From positions 1,666,537-1,730,536 of the forward strand of contig LNGK01000004.1 in assembly GCA_001510575.1 (NCBI GenBank): a stretch of 64,000 nucleotides of DNA, written 5' to 3'. Shown here piece after piece: positions 34,743 to 45,215 of this stretch; position 1 is the stretch's first letter, and every line of letters starts with the position of its first letter. A program made the translations under genes and the position numbers. Origin of the DNA: Knoxdaviesia capensis. Lineage: Eukaryota > Ascomycota > Sordariomycetes > Microascales > Gondwanamycetaceae. The notes under the pieces were generated by a model. That model searched no databases and was not told where the DNA came from. It saw only the letters and a list, made by a program, of their open reading frames with translations.

Positions 34743-37700
34743 ATGTCGTCGGGCGCACTTCCGCAGAAGCGGGTGCTGGCGGAGACATCTAGCACACGGC
34801 AAAACATCCACCCGGCGCCGCTGGCAGCGAAGAAGCGCAAAGTCGATGACGGCCAGCTGCCGCCATCGTCCTCGCCCATGGGCCCGCCGCCGTTCCCGTC
34901 CAGCTCGCAGGCCGGCCCGCGCGGCGGTGGCCGCGGCAGCAAGCTGGCGTCGAGCCAGCCGAAGAGTACATTCGAGTCCGAGGTCCTGGAGAAACTGAGC
35001 CAGGACCTGTCGGGCCTCAAGCAGAACAACGCCGAGAAGGACCAGAACTGGGACCGCCCCCCCGTGGTCGGCTTCGAACCTGCACGGGACAGCCTGTGCT
35101 TCCAGCAGATCGAGGCCGAGGAGGGCATGCTATGGGGCCGGCCGGCCGTGAAGCTTTTCGGCGTGAACGACAAGGGCAACTCCGTCATGCTGCATGTCAC
35201 CGACTTCAAGCACTACCTCTACATCGCCGCGCCCATGTCGTTCCAGGAGAAGGACTGCGGCCCGTTCAAGGCCTTCCTTGAACAGGCGCTCGGCAACTAC
35301 CAGCCCACCATCCACTCGGTGTCGATTGCCATGCGCGAGAACATTTACGGCTTCCAGGGAAACATCCAGAGCCCGTATATCAAAATCTCCGTCACCGACC
35401 CCAAGCATATCACCAAGGTCCGCATGTCGTTTGAACGCGGCGAGATCAACTGGAAAGGCATGTGGAAGGTGGCTGATGGCGGTATTCTCACTTTCGACAA
35501 TATCCAATACGTGTTGCGCTTCATGGTTGACTGCAAGGTGAGCTGGCCCCCTCTCTATTTCCCCTCGATCCGTAGTTTTAAGACCATGTTTGACTAACTC
35601 CTCGGTGTTCTGTCTCGTGTTTTAGATCCAAGGAATGTCCTGGGTCGAGGCTCCCGCGAAGAAATACCGAATCATCCCCCCGAACTCTCGCCAGTCCAAC
35701 TGCCAGATCGAAGCGGAAGTCAACTATGTCGACCTGATTGCCCACAAGCCTGAGGGTGAATGGTCCAAGATGGCCCCCCTGCGAACGCTGTCGTTTGATA
35801 TCGAGTGTGCTGGCCGCAAGGGAATCTTCCCCGAGGCGAATGTTGATCCGGTTATCCAGATCGCCAATGTGGTGACGCGGTACGGAGAGAGCAAGCCGTT
35901 TGTACGAAACGTGTTTTGCTTGGACAACACGAGCTCAATCGTGGCCACGCAGGTTCTGGAGTTCACTCGCGAGGAGCAAATGCTGAGTGCCTGGCAGAAA
36001 TTCTTGGTCAAGGTTGACCCCGATATCATTATTGGGTACAACATCGCCAACTTCGATTTCCCGTATCTCATTGAGCGCGGAAAGCACTTGAAGGTCGGCG
36101 GGTTTGAGTACTGGTCGCGTATCCCGACCACCCCCTCGCGTGTCAAGGAGACGAACCTGTCCAGCAAACAGATGGGAAACCGGGATACAAAGTCGACAAA
36201 CACCAACGGCCGGCTCCAGCTGGATCTCCTTCAACTTATCCAGCGCGACCACCATCTGCGAAGCTACACTCTCAACTCCGTGTGCGCACACTTCCTCAAC
36301 GAGCAAAAGGAGGATGTGCACCACACTATGATCACGGAGCTGTTCAACGGAACCGCCGAGTCCCGTCGTCGTCTGGCACTATACTGCTTGAAGGATGCCT
36401 ACCTCCCGCAGAGACTGATGGAGAAGCTGTCCTGCCTGGAGAACTACACCGAAATGGCCAGAGTCACGGGCGTTCCGTTCAACTTCCTGCTCTCGCGTGG
36501 TCAGCAGGTCAAGTTCGTTAGCCAACTGTTTCGCAAGGCCTTGGAACAGAAGCTTGTTATTCCTAACCTTAGCTCCCAGGGCACGGATGAGCAGTACGAG
36601 GGTGCTACGGTTATCGAGCCGACCAGAGGATACTACGATGTGCCTATCGCCACGCTGGATTTTGCCTCGCTGTATCCCAGTATTATGATGGCTCATAACC
36701 TTTGCTACACCACGCTCGTGAACGAGAAGGCTATTGAGAAGTTTGGACTCAAGAAGGACGAGGACTATATTGTCACTCCTAACGGATCCACGTTTGTGAA
36801 GACCACCAAGCGCAAGGGTCTTCTTGCGCAGATTCTCGAGGAGCTGCTGGCAGCGCGAAAGCAGGCCAAGCGCGAGCTTGCCATTGAGAAGGACCCGTTC
36901 AAGAAGGCCGTGCTGAACGGTCGCCAGTTGGCGTTGAAAATCAGCGCTAACTCGGTGTACGGTCTGACGGGCGCTACGACCGGCAAGCTGCCCTGCTTGG
37001 AGATTGCTAGCTCGACGACGAGTTTTGGCCGACAGATGATTGAGAAGACAAAGAACGAGGTGGAGGCGCGCTACTCGGTGGCCAACGGCTACTCGCACAA
37101 CGCGCAGGTCATCTACGGTGACACGGACTCGGTGATGGTGAAGTTCGGCACCACCAACCTGGCGGAGGCGATGAAGCTGGGCGAGGAAGCGGCGAGCTTC
37201 GTGTCGTCCAAGTTCGTCAAGCCCATCAAGCTCGAGTTCGAAAAGGTGTACTTCCCGTACCTGCTGATCAACAAGAAGCGGTACGCAGGTCTGTACTGGA
37301 CCGGCACGGAGAAGTACGATAAGATGGATACCAAGGGTATTGAGACGGTGCGTCGTGATAACTGTTTGCTGGTGCAGACAGTCATTGAGAATGTCCTGCG
37401 CATGATTCTGATCAATCGTGATGTCCAAGGAGCTCAAGAGTATGTAGACCCCCCCCATCTCACCCCCTTTCCACACCTATCTAGGAAAAATCCCATGCAG
37501 ACAGCTAAACCTATTCATGGAAACAGTTACGTCAAAGAGACCATTGCAGACCTACTACAGAACAAGGTCGACATGTCGAAGCTGGTCATTACCAAGGCCC
37601 TCACGAAGGAGGAGTACACGGCCAAGCAGGCCCACTTCGAACTCGCCCAGCGCATGAAGAAGCGAGACGCCGGTTCGGCTCCGGGTCTGGGCGATCGTGT

Positions 37701-38268
37701 GGCCTACGTGATGATCCGGGGTGCGGCGGGAGCCAAGAACTTTGAAAAGTCCGAGGACCCGCTGTACGTGCTGGAGAACAACGTGCCCATCGACACGAAG
37801 TACTACCTGGACAACCAGCTGGCGAAGCCGCTGGGACGTATCTTCGAGCCCATTCTCGGCGAGACCAAGGCGCGGTCGCTGCTGACGGGCGACCACACGC
37901 GCACGATCTCGGTGGCGGCGCCGTCGGTGGGCGGACTGATGAAGTTTGCGAAGAAGACGCAGACGTGCATGGGGTGCAAGAAGCCGCTGACGGGCAAGCA
38001 CGAGAGCCAGGGCGCGGTGTGCTCGGACTGCGCGCCGCGGGTGGGCGAGCTGTACAAGAAGACGCTGGACCGCGTGTCGGATCTGGAGGTGCGGTTTGGG
38101 CGGCTGTGGACGCAGTGCCAGCGGTGCCAGGGCAGCATGCACTGCGAGGTCATCTGCTCGTCCAAGGACTGTCCGATCTTCTACATGCGCATGAAGGCGA
38201 AGAAGGATCTGGAAGATGCTGGGAAGGAGTTGACGCGGTTTGACTTTGACCAGGCTGCATTGTGGTAG
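34743..38268 (+). CDS. pol3: DNA polymerase delta catalytic subunit
   Basis: Three exons, 34743-35537, 35626-37439 and 37527-38268, 1116 residues, close to yeast Pol3 (about 1097). Family-B replicative polymerase that synthesises the lagging strand and proofreads. A basic NLS-like KKRKVDD lies near residue 38. Exonuclease motifs: Exo I with Asp323/Glu325 in FDIEC, Exo II in NIANFDFPYL, Exo III in YCLKDAY. Polymerase motifs: A in DFASLYPSIM, B in KISANSVYG, C with Asp764/Asp766 in YGDTDS. The C-terminus has CysA (Cys1017, 1020, 1035, 1038) and CysB (Cys1067, 1070, 1080, 1085), the latter the Fe-S cluster ligands in this family. Intron 1 is 88 bp (GTGAGC). Intron 2 (87 bp, GTATGT..ACAG) is a multiple of three and lacks an in-frame stop; its removal gives the conserved QDYVK junction. 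Confidence 0.97.
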
Positions 38269-38999
38269 ATTGGGTACTCTTTTTCTTTTTCTTCTTGTTT
38301 TCTCTCCTTTTCCTCTCTCCTTTCGGCTGGACTACTTTTGGCGTTTCTTGTCTAATGTCTTGGGAAGGGAAATCCTCGGCTTGGTCCTATATTCTGTTAA
38401 TGCTGTTTCTTTTATGAGGAGATGTAATTTGGGAACGTTTGTACCTCATAGCTGGGTAGTGCTAAAAACGATACTTGTTAACTTTTACATGCTGGAGAAC
38501 GTGCTGCTCGTAAATTCGTTGATATACACTGGTGTACGTCGATGTTGGTGAGCGGAAAGGAAAGGAAAGGAAGGATGGATTGTGGCGGATTCGGGCCTGA
38601 TTCCCTAAACGCTCCTTCCCAAACGGCCCCTTCCTGCTTTCCTGGGACTGGCTATAAATAGACACCTTTCGACCCCAACCCAAACCCACGGAGACTAGCG
38701 AAGTTCTAGGGCTTCTTTTTTTCTTCCTTTTTTCAACGTCATCACTTTTCCATTCAACGCAGTTCATTCGTATCATCTTCTATTCAACACTGCTTGTGTG
38801 ACCCTACAAACGGCAGAACATCTCTCACTTCCCTGCAATGGGCCTCCAGCAGTATCCGGTATTGAAAAACTTTTAAGGTTCTCTGGAAGGTAGTTTTTTT
38901 TGCTAGCCACCGTGGGTTCTTGGCCTGGCCTAACCACTCCCTCTCCCAGGCCAAGCACAGACTGGCGCGCTGGACTCTGGTATCGCAACCGTACTCGTT
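38269..38999. other. POL3 3' region
   Basis: T-rich POL3 3'UTR followed by spacer. Minus-strand frames run in from the SGNH pseudogene but show no conserved motif in this part. No gene seen. Confidence 0.55.
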
Positions 39000-39706
39000 C
39001 TTTTCAAGCACGCACGCGGATATCGAAGGCCGGGATGTTCCAGGTGCACTGCGGCCGGCACATGGCCTTGTTGCTGGCGGTGCAGTCCGGGTCGTTTTTG
39101 CCTTCAGCGTCGACACAAGGAACACGGCTTCGGGAGCCTGAGTCCGGAGATACAGAAGCATGTAGTAATGCCGGGATCCGGCCTGGGACATATAGTAGTC
39201 CTGGACAGCATCGTTGGTACCAGCATTGATGGTACAGATGTTGGGACCGGTGGAAGGGACCGAGTTCTGGGCCCGGTTCATGACAAGGTCGATGCGGTAG
39301 CCAGACCATCCTTCGTTGGACTATATATCTCAAGTGTTAGTGACTGTGTCCTTAATCAATATCATCATATCAGGGTTACTCACGTTGTCCTTCATGGTAC
39401 CGTAATTTCTGGATCCCACCATGTTGACGTTCCATCAGTCATAGCGAAGCTGGTCCCGCAAAGTCTTACGGTAGCCGTTCACATCTGAGGACTTCTCTCC
39501 CATGGTGATACAAGCACCGAGAGGCACGATCTGCAGATATGTCTGGGGCACATCCCGACACTTGAGAGAGAGGATCCAGTGGGGCGGTATCAGATGTCGT
39601 AGAGGCAAAGGGAACAGACACGGCGGGGAGGGCAGCTCCCAAGAGGATTGAGGCTGCCCAGCCCAGGGTGCTGTGTAAACGCGTGATTGAATAAAGAGCC
39701 AACAAT
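39000..39706 (-). pseudogene. Broken SGNH-hydrolase (carbohydrate-esterase-like) gene
   Basis: Reading right to left: a signal-peptide-like stretch (WAASILLGAALPAVSVPF) in one frame; then, after a frame change, LQIVPLGACITMG followed by SSDVNGYRKTLRDQL, a TGA stop at 39437, and NVNMVGSRNYGTMKDN. An intact-looking 63-bp intron follows (39383-39321, GTGAGT..TATAG). Exon 2 has NEGWSGYRIDLVMNRAQ, AGTND, and QAPEAVFLVSTL. This order is that of secreted fungal SGNH esterases (CE3-like). Block I, normally GDS with the catalytic serine, reads GAC (Gly-Ala-Cys). The C-terminal block with the catalytic Asp/His is not found, and no starting ATG is visible. At least three kinds of lesion (frameshift, nonsense, loss of catalytic residues) mark it as a pseudogene, although the splice sites are preserved. 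Family assignment is from motifs by eye. Confidence 0.75.
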
Positions 39707-40843
39707 GGCTGAAGACACACAAGACGAAACTGTGGTTCGAGTATATCGGGTGCGATTACAGCTGACAGCCACTGGTTGGAGAAGAAAGAGAAAGACCAAG
39801 AGGGAGAACACTCGCAAAGAGGGCATCACCACCACATTATATAGGAATCCTCCAGTCAGCCATGCCACGTCATCTCTTCTAGTTAGCCATGCCACTTCAT
39901 CTCTTCGGCAATCAAAAATCTCCGATGTTGTGGTCTTGCCCGAGTGGTCACAAACCGCCATTGTAACCATACAAACCATCACGTTGGGTTAATATCGCCA
40001 ATACTGCAACTTACTCGCCATGGTCCAACTTTTGACAGTTATCGGGGGTCCCATCGATCAAAAGGTCCCCCTCATGTGGTGTGTTCTGCCCCCTTTTGAG
40101 AATCGAGGCCTCTCGTTGGATGCGCTCATGCTTTCCCGCTTGAACCGACAGCAGAGAGGGGTGTGGAATCTGGTTTCAACCCCGTCTGGTGTCTAGCCAC
40201 CTTCACTTCCATCAGACGGTTCTGGTTTTTGCATCTGGATTCCGAGGTCGAGTCATAGAGTGGACGAGGACGTGCGTTTGACCGCTTCTTGGCACAACAC
40301 CTGGCAAACATATACATGTACGTGAACGAGTAAACTTATCTGTATATAGACATGGACAAGCAAGGGTGCAAAATTCTGCAAATCTCATGCGAGCTATGAA
40401 GAGAAGAACTGGGAATGAAGTCGAAAACATAACAGCCACCAGGTCTAACCCTAGCCAAACAGCTAACCCTACGACTTGACAAAACCATGCGCGTAGTCAC
40501 CTGACATAGAGCGTGACGCGCCCGATAAGATAAGCGAGGGGGCTGCCAGCCCTCAACCAATCAGGGCGATCCATGAAAAACACACAAAAGCCCTGAGAGT
40601 AGTCAGCGGGTCTCCACACAAAACCGAAAAAAGGCCCAGAGCCCGCAAAGGTGGTGGTGGTTTTTTCTGGCTTGGGGGAAAAACCTAAGCGCACCGCCAA
40701 AGAAGAACAAAAAAAACCGTCACCACCCACGCCTTCTTCACTTTCTCCTTCTCCACCCCACGCAACCTTTTCACTCTTTCGCCTTTTCTTGTCTGCATCA
40801 AGCAAAAGAAGTCTTCTTCACCAACTATCAAATCACCGCAATC
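39707..40843. other. Intergenic region with RPS29 promoter
   Basis: No gene. It contains a near-repeat CCATGCCAC(G/T)TCATCTCTTC at about 39859 and 39888, the telomere-like box pair at 40446-40471, a GATAAGATAAG stretch near 40525, and a C/T-rich leader before RPS29. Confidence 0.6.
40446..40471. promoter_or_regulatory. Direct pair of TAACCCTA boxes upstream of RPS29
   Basis: TAACCCTA at 40446-40453 and 40464-40471 (18-base spacing), about 375-400 bp upstream of the ribosomal-protein start codon. In several yeasts ribosomal-protein promoters use telomere-repeat-like sites (Rap1, Tbf1/TTAGGG-type boxes). That this pair does the same job is inference. Confidence 0.55.
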
Positions 40844-41521
40844 ATGTCTCACGAGAGCGTTTGGAACTCCCGCCCCCGGTCGTACGGCAAGGGCGCCCGT
40901 ACCTGGTAGGCTGGCTTCTCTTCCTCGTCTTTGATGCTCTTGCGGCTCTGCTTCCGACGGTTCGGATGGTTTCTCTTCGCTCGCGGTCTCTGGATATAGG
41001 CCTCGATCTTGTGTGCTCGGTGGCATGCCCAGCTCTCGATCATTTCGGACAAAACTCGCCGGAATCGCTTGGATACACGCCACACGACCTTCCACGACGA
41101 AGCTCTGCCTGGGAGCTCCAAGGCGGAAATATTCAGGCCAAACGACGAATATGAAGCCGGACAGGCTCATCGACGCAACTATAAAGATGTGTTATGCCCG
41201 AAATTTCGACGACTGCGACACTTCGGATGATTCGAGGCTTAGCGAGCGAGAGAGACCATTCAACTTCGGCCGGCGAACCCTCAAATATATCGGAGGACAT
41301 CCTGCTAACAGTTTCCACAGCCGTGTCTGCAAGCACCGCGCCGGTCTTATCCGCAAGTACGGCCTCGACCTGTGCCGTCAGTGCTTCCGTGAGAAGGCCA
41401 AGGACATCGGCTTCAACAAGGTACGACTGGCCCCCTTTTGTGCTCCCATGATTCATTCGACCAGACACAAAACAAGAAGAGGAAGGCCCAATACTAACCC
41501 CCGCACCCGCAGTTCCGTTAA
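40844..41521 (+). CDS. rps29: 40S ribosomal protein uS14 (S29)
   Basis: Three exons, 40844-40905, 41321-41420 and 41513-41521, 56 residues, exactly the usual length. It starts MSHESVWNSRPRSYGKG. The zinc-binding cysteines are all present: Cys21 and Cys24 (CRVC) and Cys39 and Cys42 (CRQC); RAGLIRKYGL between them is the conserved core. It binds the head of the small subunit. Intron 1 is 415 bp, the longest well-supported intron here, with an unusual GTAGGC donor and a perfect TGCTAAC branch 14 bases before the acceptor. Intron 2 is 92 bp with a TACTAAC branch. The last exon is only 9 nt (Phe-Arg-stop). The gene sits downstream of paired telomere-like boxes. Confidence 0.96.
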
Positions 41522-42703
41522 ATCTCTCTCTCCCCTCACCGAATCCGACCGAATTATTTCCCCTCCGACCAACGTGATCACGAACATGGGGGATTCCGAA
41601 ACAGTGGGAGTTGTGTGCTAGAGCAGCACATACGAGCTCCCTCTACGACACCCCGAATCCCTCTTTTGTAAGAAACCTGGGAGACAAACCCTGTTGACCA
41701 GCTTCTTTTAAATCTCCTTTTTATCCATTTTCCTTTCTTCTCTTTTGTGTTTTTTTTTATCGTTCTGGCCTCCGGAGAAATCATCATTTTCTTTCTTGGG
41801 GGATTGGGAATACGGAAAGGGGGAAAGAAAGGTTCATTGTCTCTTTTTTTGCTTGTGCAGGATGGAAAAGAACGAAAAGGGCATGTTAGAACTGGTTAAA
41901 GTGAAACCCTTCTTAATTGTTTTTTTTCAATCGATTTTTTTTTCAATGGCTTTTTATCCTCTCCCCAAGACTTGAAGTATTTCTTCGGGTTGAGGGACAC
42001 TGCTTGACTTGTATCTTCTTTTTTCTATCTGTGGCCATTGAGGTGTTTGGCGGGCCTGGAGTTTTAGGGGCTCTTGAACTTGAATTTTTCATAATGTATT
42101 CGGGAGTGTCCTACCTCTGTTCTTGAAGAGAGTGATCTCATTGAAAAGCATATCTTCTAACACCAGCACGCGAAGAGATCCAGAAGAGACGAGGCAGTGA
42201 GCAGGGAGACTTTCAGTTGCTTTGTATTTACTTCGACAGCTTATCCTACTCTTCAAACATCACCGAAACACCCCTCTAGAAAACACAAGCAGGTAACGGC
42301 TTCACACACGGACTTGGTACATGGGGATCGTGACGTTTTTTAGAAAATCCTCTCCATCCTCTCCCACACAGCCAAAAGAACGAGAAAAAAAAAGGTGGTT
42401 GTACAAGGCACAGAAACAAGATAACGAAAGGTCCTCCATCATCCAACCGGTTCTTTCACATCTAGAATTTCCCCTCCTCCTCCTCCACATTGGTCTACAT
42501 ACATACTATACACATCGCCAGTGAATAATCTTTTGAGGTCTTTGAAGGGGGAGTGGAGAGTTGGGAAGTGGGAAAAGAAGCACGACTGGCCAAACCCTCC
42601 AGTGGATATAAAACTTGAAATGAATGGGGAAACAAAAGGAGAGAGAGGGAGACACAGACGTATGAGCAGAATGAGCTTTCTAAAGAAAGAGAGGAATGGT
42701 GCT
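41522..42703. other. Convergent 3' region between RPS29 and TUF1
   Basis: About 1.2 kb between facing stop codons, with T-rich and A-rich tracts. No conserved coding sequence seen on either strand. Confidence 0.65.
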
Positions 42704-44223
42704 CTAAGCATCTAGGATACGGGTGATCAGACCGGTGGCAACAGTGCGGCCGCCCTCACGGACGTTGAAGCGCTGGCCGATCTCGATGGCGTTGGCCTGG
42801 TGCAGTTCGGCGACCATCTCGATATTGTCGCCCGGCATAACCATCTTGTCGTGGGGGTCCTCGGTGCCCTCGGGAAAGGTCAGGGTGGCGCTCTCGTCCG
42901 ACGTGCGCAGGAACAGCTGCGGCTTGTAGTTCTCGCGGAAGCCGGTGTGGCGGCCGCCCTCCTCCTTGGTCAGCACGTACAGCGAGCACATGAACTTGCG
43001 GTGGGCCTTGACCTGGCCGGGGATCGAGATCACCATGCCGCGACGGATGTCCTCGCGCTTCACGCCGCGCAGCAGCAGGCCCGAGTTGTCGCCAGCACGC
43101 GACTCGTCGCACGACTTGTTGAACGTCTCAATGTCCGTCACCTTGGTCCGGACGGTTTCGGTGCCCTTGCCGACTAGCTCGACCTCCTGGTCGCGCTTGA
43201 GCGTGCCGCGCTCGACACGGCCAGACGCCACGGTGCCACGGCCAGGGATCGAGAACGTGTCCTCAACCGACATAAGGAAAGGCTTGTCGAGGTCACGCTC
43301 GGGGGTAGGGATCCACTCGTCGACGGCGGCCATCAGCTCGTCGATCTTCTCAACACCAATGTCGGGGCGCTTGCCCTCAAGGGCGCACAGGGCCGAGCCG
43401 AGCACAACGGGGGTGTTGTCACCGTCGAAGCCGTACTGAGTGAGCAGTTCACGCATCTCCATCTCGACAAGCTCCAGCATTTCGGCGTCCTCGAGCGCGT
43501 CGACCTTGTTGACGAACACCACAATGCGCTGCACACCGACCTGGCGGGCTAGCAGCAAGTGCTCACGGGTCTGCGGCATCTGACCGTCCGAGGCGGCCAC
43601 GACAATAATGGCGCCGTCCATGTTGGCAGCTCCGGTAATCATGTTCTTGATGTAATCGGCGTGACCGGGGCAGTCGACGTGCGAGTAGTGGCGGGCATCG
43701 GTCGAGTACTCGATGTGGGCGGTGGAGATGGTGATACCACGCTTGCGCTCTTCGGGGGCCTTGTCGATAGAGCCATAGTCGAGGAAGCTGGCGAGGCCCT
43801 TGTCAGCCTGGCGCTTGGTGATGGCAGCGGAGAGAGTGGTCTAGAGAAGGGGCTATTGTAAGTACTCAAGAGGTATCATCATCATCCTCCCCAGTAACCT
43901 TCATATGTGAGAGCATACCTTTCCGTGATCGACGTGGCCGATGGTACCTGGAATGGGGATACACGAGTTAGTCACCTATTGAAGAGGTAATCGCAGCAAC
44001 GATCTTCGCATGTCCATGATCCATTATCCATCACGAGAGACATACCAATGTTCACATGGGGCTTCGTGCGCTGGAACACGGTGGCATAGGTACGGCAGAT
44101 GTTAAGCACACCGGCGGCGTTCTGGGTCTTAAGCGCGTACTGGAGCGGGTTCGCAGCGCGGTTCTGGGAGAGCGAGAGACGCGCTGTCCGCATAAGCGGA
44201 GCAATTGATCTGAAGGCAGACAT
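42704..44223 (-). CDS. tuf1: Mitochondrial translation elongation factor Tu
   Basis: Three exons, 44223-44046, 43947-43919 and 43840-42704, 447 residues (yeast Tuf1 about 437). The GTPase delivers aminoacyl-tRNA to the mitochondrial ribosome. Residues 1 to about 48 form a mitochondrial presequence (basic, no acidic residues, RSIAPLMRTARLSLSQNR). GTPase motifs: P-loop GHVDHGKTT, G2 RGITI, G3 DCPGHAD, G4 NKVD, then domains 2 and 3 typical of EF-Tu (PGRGTVASGRVERG, VMPGDN). Exon 2 is a 29-nt microexon encoding the core of the P-loop, with intron 2 between Lys and the following Thr-Thr. Introns are 98 and 78 bp with GTATG donors and CAG/TAG acceptors, and both restore frame. Divergent from FAR11 across a 1-kb promoter region. 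Confidence 0.97.
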
Positions 44224-45215
44224 TGTTGCGAATCTGCAGAGGAAGAGTGGGAGAAGAAAAGTTACAGAGAAAAGGAGAGAAAGAAGCCGGGCGCGACAAC
44301 AACTGGCGCCGGGGAAACCAAGATGAGAAATATATAAATACAGAAAATAAGTACACGAACGAAGGAAAAAGAACTATTAAAACACGGGGGATGATGAGAA
44401 AAGGAGAGGATTGATGATGGGAAGAAGGACGAACGCGGTAAAAAAAAGAGGAAGAAGAGATGAAGTCAAAACTTTTTTTTTGCTTCCTGAACAGCTTAAG
44501 GCGATCTTTTTTTCTTCCTGGGTGCTCCCAGCCAATCATCGAGCTAGAATTTGAGTGGAATCTCCTGACTCAGCATCATTCCACGTTTTTTTCCCCTGCG
44601 GCGCGAACGACGAGAAAATTTGGGAGAATCCGGGGGGAAAAGTGAGTTTCTTGAGAGTTGAACGTTGTGGAAGCTGCCAATTGATTGAGCTGTACTGTTT
44701 TGCTCGGTTGGTTGTTTGCTGGAGAGCCGGATTGTGGTGATAACTCGGTTTCTTAGGGTTAGGGTCGAGGGTTAAGTGTCGGCTGATGTAAGCGCTCTAA
44801 CCCGAAGGAAGCATTTTGTAGCGTTTGGTCATTTTTGACTCCCAACCTTCGTTTGACGACTTGTGTTGCATCAACATTTTCCTTACCCGCAAACCAAACG
44901 TCACGATCAATGGTTACGAACATTTCTTAATTCACGAGAGCAACGATTTTCCTTTTTTCTAGCGGCCTTCTCGAACATTCCATTTTGAGTACTATAGAAC
45001 ATCTTTTTTTCGCTTCTGGAATCATGGTATAGAACGAATCCTCCCGAACCACACGCGAGCAAGGAAAAGCTTCGAAAGCCTGCCAATAAACTCTTTTCTG
45101 TCGATCGACTTTTGCCTGTCCGAGCTTTGTTTTTTTTTGTCGATAACCTACCGAACCTCACATCCATCTTCTACACATCGATACCATACAACCTCTTGCT
45201 CTTCCCGCCCATACG
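44224..45215. other. Divergent promoter region of TUF1 and FAR11
   Basis: Both leaders plus telomere-like boxes at 44753-44775 near the centre, and another CTAACCC at about 44797. No gene seen. Confidence 0.65.
44753..44775. promoter_or_regulatory. Telomere-like box cluster in TUF1/FAR11 promoter
   Basis: TTAGGGTTAGGG at 44753-44764 followed by AGGGTTAA at 44768-44775, about 530 bp from TUF1 and 440 bp from FAR11, a position from which it could serve either gene. Function is inference. Confidence 0.5.

Noticed and set aside
36379..37476. 365-codon minus-strand frame
   Set aside because: Shadow of POL3.
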